Of a stretch of DNA of 21,414 bases, positions 13,101-21,039 are shown piece by piece. Position 1 is the stretch's first letter; the number at the start of each line of letters is the position of its first letter. A program made the position numbers and the translations under genes. The stretch is from CAYNXB01 sp964401045 (GTDB lineage: Bacteria; Pseudomonadota; Alphaproteobacteria; Sphingomonadales; Sphingomonadaceae): NCBI GenBank assembly GCA_964401045.1, contig CAYNXB010000045.1, positions 1 to 21,414 on the forward strand, in the 5' to 3' direction. The notes under the pieces are model-generated. The model ran no database searches, had not been told where the DNA came from, and worked only from the letters and a program-made list of their open reading frames with translations.

Positions 13101-13683
13101 CGCCGTCCGCTTCGCGCCGGCGTTTCCGGAGCGCCAGGATGTAGATCACCGCCGCGGTCGCAGCGAAGAGGAACCACTGCACCGCGTAAGACAGGTGGTT
13201 GTTAGGCAGGTCGAGCGGATCGGGCGTCGCGAGTTGCTCAAGGCCGGACTGCGGGGGCGATGCAATCAACCGCGCGCCTTTGACCGCCGGCGCGACGAAG
13301 CCGAACACCTCGCCTCCGCCCCACGCGACATCCGTAGGCTCGCGCGACCAGCCGAGCGCGACGACAGCCTCGCTGCCATCGTCGAGCCGGCACGTCGCCA
13401 CGTGCGCCCAGCCCGCTTCGTCCCTGGCGGAACGCCCGGCGATCGCGCCGATTCCGGTCACCTGTTCGCAGGACAGGCGCGCATGGCGGTAGAGCGCCCG
13501 GTCGACCTCCTCCGGCGTGTGCGGCCACGGCACGTCGGACGACATCGTCTCGGCCGCCTGGTAGCGCGCGATCAGGCTTTCCTTCCATTGCTTGCGCTGG
13601 AGCTGCCAGACGCCGAGCGCGATCATCGTCGCTACCGCCACGGCGACGATCACGGTCGGCAACAGCGGCAGCTTGCGGCTCAT
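13087..13683 (-). CDS. SURF1 family cytochrome oxidase assembly protein
   Basis: Assembly factor that helps insert heme a into cytochrome oxidase subunit I. The 198 residues have the two-helix layout: an N-terminal segment (about 6-25) running into GVWQLQRKQWKESLI (24-38), a periplasmic domain, and a C-terminal segment around YAVQWFLFAATAAVIYILAL preceded by NNHLS. Both the LGxWQ-R-W and the NNHxxYAxQWF signatures are conserved in Surf1. It is short for the family (usually 220-250), with a compact central domain. The start overlaps the DUF983 stop (ATGA). It is the last gene of the cox operon. SurF1/Shy1-like naming is used; no symbol is assigned. Confidence 0.93.
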   Translation of the reverse strand: MSRKLPLLPTVIVAVAVATMIALGVWQLQRKQWKESLIARYQAAETMSSDVPWPHTPEEVDRALYRHARLSCEQVTGIGAIAGRSARDEAGWAHVATCRLDDGSEAVVALGWSREPTDVAWGGGEVFGFVAPAVKGARLIASPPQSGLEQLATPDPLDLPNNHLSYAVQWFLFAATAAVIYILALRKRRREADGVRRS

Positions 13684-14075
13684 GGCTTGTCGTCCTGCCG
13701 GCCCACGCTGGCTGTACCCGCGCCACGCCGGAATTCTGCTGACAGCAAAGCCCCTTTGCCGGCACGCAGGCCGAACCACACCGCGACGACCGTCACCGGA
13801 ATCCAGATCAGCGCATGGACCCAGAACGGCGGCTCAACCGCAATCTCGAGCCACAGCGCCAGCCCGGTCATCAGGCCGCCCAGGATCAGCGTGAGGAAGG
13901 CGACCGGCCCATCGCCGACATTGAAGCCCGAAAAGTCGAGCGTGCAGACCCGGCAATGATCGGAAAACCGGATCCCGCGTGCGAACAGCGTCTTCGCGCC
14001 ACACCGCGGGCACAGGCCGAAAGCGGCAACCTCGATCAACGAGGGTTGCCTTTCGGCCTGCGGCTCATCGGTCAT
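13680..14075 (-). CDS. DUF983 family membrane protein
   Basis: A 131-residue protein with two zinc-ribbon-like cysteine pairs, CPRCG (C22, C25) and CRVC (C41, C44), followed by two transmembrane segments at about 57-77 and 83-103. DUF983 genes stand between coxC and surf1 in many alphaproteobacteria, and a role in oxidase assembly is suspected from that context; it is not proven. It overlaps surf1 by four bases and follows coxC by seven. Confidence 0.93.
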   Translation of the reverse strand: MTDEPQAERQPSLIEVAAFGLCPRCGAKTLFARGIRFSDHCRVCTLDFSGFNVGDGPVAFLTLILGGLMTGLALWLEIAVEPPFWVHALIWIPVTVVAVWFGLRAGKGALLSAEFRRGAGTASVGRQDDKP

Positions 14076-14082
14076 CGTAAGT

Positions 14083-14904
14083 TCAGTGGATTTGCGCGCC
14101 CCAGCCGCCCCACACGTAGACGACCACGAACAGGAACAGCCACACCACGTCGACGAAGTGCCAGTACCACGCGGCGGCTTCGAAGCCGAAGTGATGATCC
14201 GGCGTGAAGTGCCCCTTGTAGGTACGTACGAGGCATACGATCAGCATGATCGTGCCGATGATCACGTGGAACCCGTGGAACCCGGTCGCCATGTAGAACG
14301 CCGAGCCGTAGGTGTTGCCGCCGAACGCGAACGGCGCGTGGGCGTACTCGTAAGCCTGGATGCTGGTGAACAGCAAGCCGAGCAGAATCGTGAGCCACAG
14401 GCCGCGCTTCAGCCCTTCGCGATCGCCATGGATCAGCGAGTGGTGAGCCCAGGTGACGGTGGTGCCCGAGCACAGCAGGATCAGCGTGTTGAGGAGCGGC
14501 AGGTCGAACGGATTCATCACCGCTTCGATCGCCTTGGGCGGGAACACCCCGCCAACCACCTCGGTCATGGTGTTGGGGAACAGCGCGAAGTCGAACCAGC
14601 TCCAGAACCAGCCGACGAAGAACATCACTTCCGATGCGATGAACAGGATCATCCCGTAGCGCAGGTGCAGCTGCACCACCGGCGTGTGATAGCCGGCCTG
14701 GGCTTCCTTCACGATGTTCGAAAACCAACTGAAGAACGTCGCGATCAGGCCGGCGATGGCAAGCCCGAGCACCGGCCAGTGGCCCGGCATGTCGTGCATG
14801 TAGAGCACCATGCCGCTGGTGAAGGTGAGCGCCGATATCGAGCCGACCAGCGGCCAGATATCGGGCGGCAGGATGTGATAATCGTGGTTCTTCGCGCCGG
14901 CCAT
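14083..14904 (-). CDS. coxC: Cytochrome c oxidase subunit III
   Basis: Integral membrane subunit of the aa3 oxidase, with seven helices expected. The 273 residues begin AGAKNHDYHILPPDIWPLVGS and contain RYGMILFIASEVMFFVGWFW with the conserved Glu of helix III (E92), and TVTWAHHSLI and TGFHGFHVIIGTIML further on. The end, HFVDVVWLFLFVVVYVWG, is the standard last helix. AGGGA lies 7 bases upstream of the ATG. A stem-loop separates it from ctaG. Confidence 0.98.
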   Translation of the reverse strand: MAGAKNHDYHILPPDIWPLVGSISALTFTSGMVLYMHDMPGHWPVLGLAIAGLIATFFSWFSNIVKEAQAGYHTPVVQLHLRYGMILFIASEVMFFVGWFWSWFDFALFPNTMTEVVGGVFPPKAIEAVMNPFDLPLLNTLILLCSGTTVTWAHHSLIHGDREGLKRGLWLTILLGLLFTSIQAYEYAHAPFAFGGNTYGSAFYMATGFHGFHVIIGTIMLIVCLVRTYKGHFTPDHHFGFEAAAWYWHFVDVVWLFLFVVVYVWGGWGAQIH

Positions 14905-14944
14905 GGTGGTCGTTTCCCTGAGAGTTGCGGCAGCCCTTAATGCG

Positions 14945-14966
14945 CCTCTGGCATGGGGTCCAGAGG
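14945..14966. other. Intercistronic stem-loop between ctaG and coxC
   Basis: CCTCTGG (14945-14951) pairs perfectly with CCAGAGG (14960-14966) across an 8-base loop, two bases after the ctaG stop on the minus strand. There is no T-tract, so it is more likely an mRNA-stability or processing hairpin within the cox transcript than a terminator. Confidence 0.4.
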
Positions 14967-14968
14967 GT

Positions 14969-15529
14969 CTATGCGCCGGTTTTCGAAACGTGGAAGGTGT
15001 AGCTCAAGGTGATCTGCCTCACGTCCTTCATGTTCTCGTCGGTGAGCGCCTTGGGATCGACGTAGAACAGCACAGGCATGCGCACTTCCTCACCCGGTTT
15101 AAGGGTCTGCTCGGTGAAGCAGAAGCACTGGATCTTGTTGAAATATTGCCCCGCCTGCTCAGGCTCGACGTTGAAGCTCGCCCTGCCGGTGATCGGCACC
15201 GCGGCGTTGTTCTTGGCCATGAAGTAAGCCATCGACCGCTGCCCGATGACGACCGTCTCGGTCACCTGCTCCGGCCGGAACTCCCACGGCATGCCGCGGT
15301 CGATGCTGGCGTCGAAGCGGATCGACATTTTCGCGCCGGTGGCTTGTCGCTCCGCTACCACCGCCTCGGATTCGGTCGCACGTTGGGTGGTGCCGCCGAG
15401 CCCGGTCACCTGGCAAAACATGCGGTAGAGCGGCACTGCGGCATAGCCCAGTCCGAGCATCGCCACCGCCACGGCCAGTCCGATCAGGCCGAGCCGGCGG
15501 TTGCGGGTATCGAGAGGAACGCTCGCCAT
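14969..15529 (-). CDS. ctaG: Cytochrome c oxidase assembly protein CtaG (Cox11)
   Basis: Copper chaperone that delivers copper to the CuB site of subunit I. The 186 residues have one N-terminal transmembrane helix (about 12-33) followed by PLYRMFCQVTGLGGTTQ with C39, then a periplasmic beta-domain with the copper-binding pair in KIQCFCFTEQ (C135, C137) and the usual PVLFYVDP and ITLSYTFH strands. It follows the small CoxF-like gene by four bases. Confidence 0.97.
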   Translation of the reverse strand: MASVPLDTRNRRLGLIGLAVAVAMLGLGYAAVPLYRMFCQVTGLGGTTQRATESEAVVAERQATGAKMSIRFDASIDRGMPWEFRPEQVTETVVIGQRSMAYFMAKNNAAVPITGRASFNVEPEQAGQYFNKIQCFCFTEQTLKPGEEVRMPVLFYVDPKALTDENMKDVRQITLSYTFHVSKTGA

Positions 15530-15533
15530 CGTG

Positions 15534-15659
15534 CTAATTCGCGATCTTGGCGAACGTGATCAGATAGAACAGCACAACGAACGCCGCGAGGACCAGGGCC
15601 AGCGCCACGTTGCGTCCGCGCCTGCGGCGCTGGAATTCCGCTTGTTCCTCTGGAGTCAT
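15534..15659 (-). CDS. Small single-helix protein of the cox operon (CoxF-like)
   Basis: A 41-residue protein with a charged N-terminus (MTPEEQAEFQRRRRGRN) and one transmembrane helix (about 18-37, ALALVLAAFVVLFYLITFAK). Its ATG overlaps the ctaB stop (ATGA) and its stop is four bases before ctaG, exactly where alphaproteobacterial cox operons often carry a short CoxF-type gene. Function is unknown; assembly or stability of the oxidase is the usual guess. It is easily missed because of its length. Confidence 0.75.
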   Translation of the reverse strand: MTPEEQAEFQRRRRGRNVALALVLAAFVVLFYLITFAKIAN

Positions 15660-16576
15660 GATCCGAATCCCTGCCCGTAAACCAAGCGGTCCGCAACCAG
15701 CGCGGCGAACAGCGCGAAGAGATAAAGCACCGAATAGCCGAACAGCCGCTTCTCCGCGCGCATCTTGTCGCTCTCCCCACCCGTGCGGAACGCGACCGGC
15801 ACCGAGAAGGCGACGAACAGCGCCGACAGCGCCAGCGCGGCTACGCCGTAGATCGGCCCGGTGCCGCCAACAAACCACGGGCTCGCGGACAGCGGCAGCA
15901 GCACCAGACTATAGGCGAGGATTTGCCGCCGGGTCGATTTCTCGCCCGCGACAACCGGCATCATCGGGATGCCGACTTTGGCGTAATCGCTCTTCACGAA
16001 CAGTGCGAGCGCCCAGAAGTGCGGCGGAGTCCACATGAAGATGATCGCGAACAGCAGCACCGGCATCAGCGTGATCTGGCCCGTCACTGCGATCCAGCCG
16101 ATCAGCGGCGGAAATGCCCCCGCCGCGCCGCCGATGACGATGTTCTGCGGCGTGCGCGGCTTGAGCCAGATGGTATAGACGATCGCATAGTAGAGAATCG
16201 AGACGGCGAGCATCGCGCCTGCGAGCCAGTTCACCACCAGCCCCATCAACAGCACCGACGCGACCGAGATCGCGATGCCGAAATCGCGGGCGTCGATGCG
16301 GCGAAGGCGGCCTTGCGGCAGCGGCCGCGCGGCGGTGCGCTTCATCTCGGCATCAATGTCGGCTTCCCACCACTGGTTGAGCGCACCTGCTCCGCCCGCG
16401 CCGATCGCGATGCACAGCACTGCCGTGAAGCCGATCACGGGGTGGATATGGCCGGGCGCCGCGAGCAGGCCGCACAAGCCGGTGAACACCACCAGGCTCA
16501 TCACCCGCGGCTTCGTCAGCGCGAAATAATCGCGCCAATCGGTCGGCAGGGGGGTGGTGGCGGTGGTTGCGGTCAT
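15656..16576 (-). CDS. ctaB: Protoheme IX farnesyltransferase (heme O synthase)
   Basis: Attaches a farnesyl group to heme B, giving heme O, the precursor of heme A. The 306 residues form a polytopic UbiA-type prenyltransferase: ALTKPRVMSLVVFTGL (19-34) is the first helix, and NQWWEADIDAEMKRTAARPL (67-86) is the NxxxD-x3-D diphosphate-binding motif, here with Glu at the first acidic place (E71). TIWLKPRTPQNIVIGGAAGA and MWTPPHFWALAL are also typical. The start is the ATG before TATTATTPLP; the frame runs further upstream but only through the palindromic repeat. The heme A synthase gene ctaA is not in the window. Confidence 0.96.
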   Translation of the reverse strand: MTATTATTPLPTDWRDYFALTKPRVMSLVVFTGLCGLLAAPGHIHPVIGFTAVLCIAIGAGGAGALNQWWEADIDAEMKRTAARPLPQGRLRRIDARDFGIAISVASVLLMGLVVNWLAGAMLAVSILYYAIVYTIWLKPRTPQNIVIGGAAGAFPPLIGWIAVTGQITLMPVLLFAIIFMWTPPHFWALALFVKSDYAKVGIPMMPVVAGEKSTRRQILAYSLVLLPLSASPWFVGGTGPIYGVAALALSALFVAFSVPVAFRTGGESDKMRAEKRLFGYSVLYLFALFAALVADRLVYGQGFGS

Positions 16577-16587
16577 GACAATCGAAA

Positions 16588-16682
16588 GCCCCTCCCGCTT
16601 GCGGGAGGGGTCTGGGTTGGGCTCTACGCCGCAGGGTGGAACGTCCACCCCCGGCCCCTCCACGTCCCCGCAAATGCGGGGA
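16588..16682. repeat. Triple-hairpin REP-like palindromic element
   Basis: Three perfect inverted repeats stand in a row in the 127-base gap between coxA and ctaB: CCCCTCCCGC/GCGGGAGGGG (16589-16610, 2-base gap), GGGTGGA/TCCACCC (16634-16650, 3-base loop) and TCCCCGCA/TGCGGGGA (16665-16682). Units of this CCTCCCGC-type are known as dispersed intergenic repeats in sphingomonads and other alphaproteobacteria. A T-tract is absent. It may attenuate or stabilise mRNA between the oxidase subunit and the heme synthase. Confidence 0.7.
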
Positions 16683-16703
16683 ACTGCGGAAGGGAGAAGG
16701 AAC

Positions 16704-18422
16704 TCAGTGCGCGCCAGCCGGCGAGGGGGCCCCAATCGCGTCGTGGTGCGAGTGATGGTCTTCGATCACCGGCAGGGTTTCAAACTGGTGGAACGGCGGC
16801 GGGCTAGACAGCGACCATTCGAGCGTCGTCGCGCCTTCGCCCCAGTAGTTCGCCGGCGCCTTCTTGCCGAACGCAAAGGCGTAGATGACGTTGATGAAGA
16901 ACACCACCATCGAGATCGCCATGATGGTGTAGCCGTGTGAGGCAAACTCGTTCCAGTACTGGAACGCCGCCGGATAATCCGGAATGCGGCGCGGCATGCC
17001 GTCCAGCCCGAGGAAGTGCATCGGGAAGAAGATCATGTTCACGCCGATGAAGAAGATCCAGAAGTGCACGTGGGCGAGGAATTCGCTGTGCATCTTCCCG
17101 CTCATCTTCGGGAACCAGTAGTAGAAGCCCGCAAACAGCGAGAACACTGCGCCCATCGACAGCACGTAGTGGAAGTGCGCGACGACGAAGTAGGTATCGT
17201 GCACCACGTCATCGATGCCGCCGTTGGCAAGGTAGACGCCGGTCACGCCGCCGACGGTAAAGAGGAAGATGAAGCCGATCGCCCACACCATCGGGCTCTT
17301 GAACTCCAGGCTGCCGCCCCACATCGTCGCGATCCAGCTGAAGATCTTCACGCCGGTCGGCACCGCGATCACCATTGTCGCGGCGGTGAAGTACATCTTG
17401 GTGTTCACGTCGAGGCCGACGGTGAACATGTGGTGCGCCCACACGATGAACCCGACCACGCCAATCGCGACCATTGCGTAAGCCATGCCAAGGTAGCCGA
17501 ACACCGGCTTGCGGCTGAAGGTCGCAACAATCTGGCTGACCATGCCGAAGCCCGGCAGGATCATGATGTAGACCTCGGGGTGACCGAAGAACCAGAACAA
17601 GTGCTGGTAGAGGATCGGATCGCCGCCGCCGGAGGCATCGAAGAACGTCGTCCCGAAGTTACGGTCCGTCAGCAGCATGGTGATCGCCGCGGCGAGCACC
17701 GGCAGCGCCAGCAGCAGCAGGAACGCGGTCACCAGCACCGACCACACGAACAGCGGCATCTTGTGCAACGTCATGCCGGGGGCACGCATGTTGAAGATCG
17801 TGGTGATGAAGTTGATCGCACCCATGATCGAGGACGCACCCGCGAGGTGCAGCGAGAAGATCACGAAATCGACCGAGGGGCCCTGAGAGCCGCTCGTCGA
17901 CAACGGGGCATAGATCGTCCACCCGGTGCCCGCGCCGTTGCCGGTGCCGCCGGGCAGGAACGGCGAGATCATCAGGCTGGTGAAGCCTGCCGCGGTAAGC
18001 CAGAACGAGATATTGTTCATCCGCGGGAACGCCATGTCCGGCGCACCGATCATCAGCGGCACGAACCAGTTGCCGAAGCCGCCGATCATCGCGGGCATGA
18101 CCATGAAGAACACCATGATCAGGCCGTGCGCGGTGATCAGCACGTTCCACATGTGCAACGTCTGATCAAAGCCCGCCTCACCGCCGGTCAGGCGGACCCA
18201 CCAGCCGAGGTACTGGATGCCCGGCTCGGCCAGCTCGTAGCGCATGACGCCCGAGATGGTGCCGCCGATCACCCCCGCGCAGATCGCGAAGAGCAGATAC
18301 AGCGTGCCGATGTCCTTGTGATTGGTGGACATGAACCAGCGGGCGAAGAAGCCCGGCTTGTGGTCCGCATCGTGATGATGCTCGTCGGCGTGGGCCTGGA
18401 AGGTGTCGGCGGTGGTGGCCAT
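16704..18422 (-). CDS. coxA: Cytochrome c oxidase subunit I (aa3 type)
   Basis: Catalytic subunit of the heme-copper oxidase, with twelve core helices. Counting from the ATG, the heme a ligands are H99 and H418, heme a3 is held by H416, and CuB by H281, H330 and H331, with the cross-linked Tyr at Y285 in GHPEVYIMILPG. E283 beside the CuB His and D129 (APDMAFPRMNN) mark the D-channel, and K359 (PTGVKIFSW) the K-channel, so it is an A1-type proton pump. The protein is 572 residues. Both cytoplasmic ends are His-rich: HADEHHHDADH (11-21) and EDHHSHHD near the C-terminus. The start is chosen at MATTADTF, 40 bases after coxB. Confidence 0.99.
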   Translation of the reverse strand: MATTADTFQAHADEHHHDADHKPGFFARWFMSTNHKDIGTLYLLFAICAGVIGGTISGVMRYELAEPGIQYLGWWVRLTGGEAGFDQTLHMWNVLITAHGLIMVFFMVMPAMIGGFGNWFVPLMIGAPDMAFPRMNNISFWLTAAGFTSLMISPFLPGGTGNGAGTGWTIYAPLSTSGSQGPSVDFVIFSLHLAGASSIMGAINFITTIFNMRAPGMTLHKMPLFVWSVLVTAFLLLLALPVLAAAITMLLTDRNFGTTFFDASGGGDPILYQHLFWFFGHPEVYIMILPGFGMVSQIVATFSRKPVFGYLGMAYAMVAIGVVGFIVWAHHMFTVGLDVNTKMYFTAATMVIAVPTGVKIFSWIATMWGGSLEFKSPMVWAIGFIFLFTVGGVTGVYLANGGIDDVVHDTYFVVAHFHYVLSMGAVFSLFAGFYYWFPKMSGKMHSEFLAHVHFWIFFIGVNMIFFPMHFLGLDGMPRRIPDYPAAFQYWNEFASHGYTIMAISMVVFFINVIYAFAFGKKAPANYWGEGATTLEWSLSSPPPFHQFETLPVIEDHHSHHDAIGAPSPAGAH

Positions 18423-18462
18423 GGCTCGGTCGTACCTATCTATCGAAAATCTAGTCTGTCGC

Positions 18463-19521
18463 TCAGGCTTCGTTCGCGGCGGCGGGCGCCCCGCTCGGCG
18501 GCGCGCCCGCGCCAGGGGCGCCAGGCTCGGCCGATACGGGCTCCTGCAGCGGCGCGGCGGCCGGCGGAGCAGTCTCCCCCTCACCCTTCACGGTGCCACC
18601 TTGCGAGCGAATCCACTGGTCGAACTGCGCCCGCGGCACCGCTTCAAGCGCGATCGGCATGTAGCCGTGGCGCGCACCGCACAGTTCGGAGCACTGGCCG
18701 TAATAAATGCCCGGCTCCTTGACGAAGAGCTTGTGCTCATTGAGGCGGCCCGGGACCGCGTCGAGCTTGAACCACAGCGACGGTACCGCGAAGGAGTGGA
18801 TCACGTCTGCCCCGGTGGTCTGGATGCGTATCCACTCGCCCACCGGCACGACCATGCGGTTGTCGACGGCGAGCTGGGCGGGTTCTCCGCGCTTTACCGC
18901 TTCTTCGTCCGGCAGCATGTTCGAGATCACCTCGAACCCGCCGTTGTCGGGATAGGTATAGCCCCAGTACCACTGGTAGCCGGTCACCTTGATCGTCAGC
19001 GCGTTCGCCGGTGGGCTTTCGTACTGGCGCGTCAGCAGGCGAATCGAGGGCACCGCGATCGCCAGCAGGATCAGCGCGGGAATCACCGTCCAGATCACTT
19101 CGATCAAGGTGTTGTGGCTGGTCTTTGCCGGGACCGGGTTCTTGCGCCGGTTATAGCGCACTATCACCCACAGCAGCAGCACCAGCACCAGCACGCTGAT
19201 GCCCCCCATCACCGGCATCAGGATCCAGTCGTTCATCCACAGGCCTTCGGTGCCGATCGGCGAATACTGCTTCTGCAGCCAGACCCCGCGGTCAGTCGGC
19301 TGACCCTTGATCCATTCCGGACCCAGCGGCGTGTAGGCCGCGGCCTCCGCCCCGGGCGCGGAAGGCGTCGCCGCCGCGGCGGCAGGCGTCGCCTCGCTCA
19401 CCGCGCTCACCGGCGGATTCGGAGCGGCTTCCTGCGCCATCGCCATGTGCGGGACGGCGACGAGGAGCATCACGGCGGCGAGCATTTTCGTCAACATGCG
19501 ACCAGTATTGCCGAGAGTCAT
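18463..19521 (-). CDS. coxB: Cytochrome c oxidase subunit II
   Basis: Carries the CuA centre that accepts electrons from cytochrome c. A signal peptide (to about AMA-QE, residue 29) precedes an Ala/Pro-rich linker, two transmembrane helices (about 104-122 and 143-162), and the periplasmic cupredoxin domain. The CuA ligands are H242, C277, E279, C281, H285 and M288 (IHSF and GQCSELCGARHGYM). The tail from about residue 318 is Ala/Pro/Gly-rich and not part of the fold. ATG at 19521 is used; ATG at 19497 would give a shorter signal peptide, and neither has a strong ribosome-binding site. It is the first gene of the cox operon and divergent from pyrE. Confidence 0.98.
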   Translation of the reverse strand: MTLGNTGRMLTKMLAAVMLLVAVPHMAMAQEAAPNPPVSAVSEATPAAAAATPSAPGAEAAAYTPLGPEWIKGQPTDRGVWLQKQYSPIGTEGLWMNDWILMPVMGGISVLVLVLLLWVIVRYNRRKNPVPAKTSHNTLIEVIWTVIPALILLAIAVPSIRLLTRQYESPPANALTIKVTGYQWYWGYTYPDNGGFEVISNMLPDEEAVKRGEPAQLAVDNRMVVPVGEWIRIQTTGADVIHSFAVPSLWFKLDAVPGRLNEHKLFVKEPGIYYGQCSELCGARHGYMPIALEAVPRAQFDQWIRSQGGTVKGEGETAPPAAAPLQEPVSAEPGAPGAGAPPSGAPAAANEA

Positions 19522-19659
19522 CAGTCAGGCGCTTTCGCTTCTTGTCGTGTCCGTTTGCCCGCCCGTAGACTGGCGCGAACGCACCAGAGCAAGGCCCCGC
19601 GCACCCGGCCGGGCGCGCCATTCGGGGCGGCCTATACGCGCGCTTGCCCCCTGCCTCAA

Positions 19660-19687
19660 GCGCTTCTAGGGAGATTTTTCGAAGCGC
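19660..19687. other. Inverted repeat in the coxB-pyrE intergenic region
   Basis: GCGCTTC (19660-19666) and GAAGCGC (19681-19687) are perfect 7-base arms around a 14-base spacer that contains a TTTTT run. It lies 45 bases upstream of the pyrE ATG. It may be a leader hairpin or an operator. The rest of the 211-base gap shows only weak promoter-like boxes: TTGCCC-N17-TAGGGA towards pyrE (19644-19672) and TTGCTC-N17-TCTACG towards coxB (19592-19564). Confidence 0.35.
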
Positions 19688-19732
19688 CCCGCGCGACGTT
19701 CCACCAACAACTAAAAGGCCTCCGACGCCACC

Positions 19733-20314
19733 ATGACCGAAGACGAGGTGCTGCACGAATTTCGCGCGTCCGAAGCGCTCCTTGAAGGTCACTTCAAGCT
19801 CTCGTCCGGGCGCCATAGCGCGCACTACCTGCAATGCGCGCGAGTGCTGATGGAACCTGAGCGCGCGAGCCGGCTGGCGATCGCGCTGGCGCAGCAGCTC
19901 CCGCGCGAGCTGCGCGCCGAGATCGACAAGGTGGTCTCGCCAGCGATGGGGGGGGTGATCATCGGCCACGAAATGGGCCGCGCACTGGGCAAGGAAGCGC
20001 TGTTCGTCGAGCGGCCCACCGGCACCTTCGAGTTCCGCCGTGGCTTCCGCCTCGACAAGGGCGACAAAGTCCTTCTGGTCGAGGACGTGGTCACCACCGG
20101 GCTTTCGAGCCGCCAGGCCATAGAGGCGGTCAAGCAAGAAGGCGGCAAAGTGATCGCCGCCGCCGCGCTGGTCGACCGCTCGGCAGGCGAGGCCGACCTG
20201 GGTGTGCCGTTGTTTACGCTGGTGACGCTCAGCTTCCCAACTTACGCGGAGGACGAGATTCCCGAAGAACTTGCCGCGCGCCCGCTCGAGAAACCGGGGA
20301 GCCGCAAGGATTGA
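19733..20314 (+). CDS. pyrE: Orotate phosphoribosyltransferase
   Basis: Joins orotate to PRPP to make orotidine monophosphate, the fifth step of pyrimidine synthesis. The 193 residues show FKLSSGRHSAHYLQC (21-35) for orotate binding, VVSPAMGGVIIGHEMGRAL (67-85), and the PRPP-binding signature VLLVEDVVTTGLSS (113-126). Length and motifs match the alphaproteobacterial class. Its stop overlaps the TTG start of pdxJ. It is transcribed away from the cox operon. Confidence 0.97.
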   Translation: MTEDEVLHEFRASEALLEGHFKLSSGRHSAHYLQCARVLMEPERASRLAIALAQQLPRELRAEIDKVVSPAMGGVIIGHEMGRALGKEALFVERPTGTFEFRRGFRLDKGDKVLLVEDVVTTGLSSRQAIEAVKQEGGKVIAAAALVDRSAGEADLGVPLFTLVTLSFPTYAEDEIPEELAARPLEKPGSRKD

Positions 20315-21039
20315 GTCGGCGCTTGCGTCTCGGCGTCAACATCGATCACGTTGCCACCATCCGCAACGCGCGGGGCGGCGACCATCCCGATCCGGTGCGC
20401 GCCGCAGAGATCGTCGCCCGGGTCGGCGGTGACGGGATCACCGCCCACTTGCGTGAAGATCGGCGGCACATCCGCGACGATGACCTTGCGCGAATCCAGG
20501 CGGCCACCAATCTGCCGCTCAATCTCGAGATGGCCGCGACCGAGGAAATGCTGGCGATCGCTCTGCGCCACAAGCCGCACGCCGCATGCATCGTGCCCGA
20601 GAAGCGCGAGGAAGTGACCACCGAGGGCGGGCTCGACGCGGCCGGGCTGCACAATCGGCTACAGCCGGTGGTCAGCCGCCTGCTCGATGCCGGAATCCGC
20701 GTGAGCCTGTTCATCGCCCCCGACGAGCGCCAGATCGAAGCCGCGCTGCGGCTCGGCGCGCCGGTGGTGGAGTTCCACACCGGCGAATACGCGCACGCCA
20801 GTGGCGCGCAGCTTGCCGTGGAACTGAAGAAGGTTGCGGACATGGCCGCGCTCGCCGCCAAGAACGGCATCGAGCCGCACGCCGGCCATGGGCTGACATA
20901 CGAGAATGTGCAGCCCATTGCCGCCATTCCCCAGCTCGCCGAACTCAACATCGGCCATTATCTGGTCGGCGAAGCGGTGTTCGTCGGGCTGGAGGAGAGC
21001 GTGCGGCGGATGCGCGACCTGATGGATGCCGCCCGATGA
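20311..21039 (+). CDS. pdxJ: Pyridoxine 5'-phosphate synthase
   Basis: Condenses 1-deoxyxylulose 5-phosphate with 3-amino-2-oxopropyl phosphate to pyridoxine 5'-phosphate. The 242 residues contain GVNIDHVATIRNARGG (8-23), DGITAHLREDRRHI, VPEKREEVTTEGGLD, EFHTGEYA and HAGHGLTYEN, covering the whole barrel and its phosphate sites. The start is TTG, with GGGGAG 9 bases upstream; a second TTG at 20323 is possible, but no ATG precedes the conserved first strand. It overlaps pyrE by TTGA and acpS by ATGA. Confidence 0.97.
   Translation: MSRRLRLGVNIDHVATIRNARGGDHPDPVRAAEIVARVGGDGITAHLREDRRHIRDDDLARIQAATNLPLNLEMAATEEMLAIALRHKPHAACIVPEKREEVTTEGGLDAAGLHNRLQPVVSRLLDAGIRVSLFIAPDERQIEAALRLGAPVVEFHTGEYAHASGAQLAVELKKVADMAALAAKNGIEPHAGHGLTYENVQPIAAIPQLAELNIGHYLVGEAVFVGLEESVRRMRDLMDAAR

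Noticed and set aside
18158..18171. Possible FNR half-sites around TGATCAAAG in coxA
   Set aside because: Only one half matches (reads CAACG-TCTG-ATCAA) and it lies deep inside the coding sequence.
17016..18722. A 568-codon plus-strand open frame rich in His, Asp and Arg
   Set aside because: It is fully antisense to coxA, whose every catalytic residue is present. The composition mirrors complementary membrane-protein codons.
19564..19592. Possible coxB promoter TTGCTC-N17-TCTACG
   Set aside because: Only three of six matches in each box; not strong enough for a feature of its own.
18403..19785. A 460-codon plus-strand frame
   Set aside because: Antisense to coxB with no domain similarity; coxB is certain from its CuA ligands.
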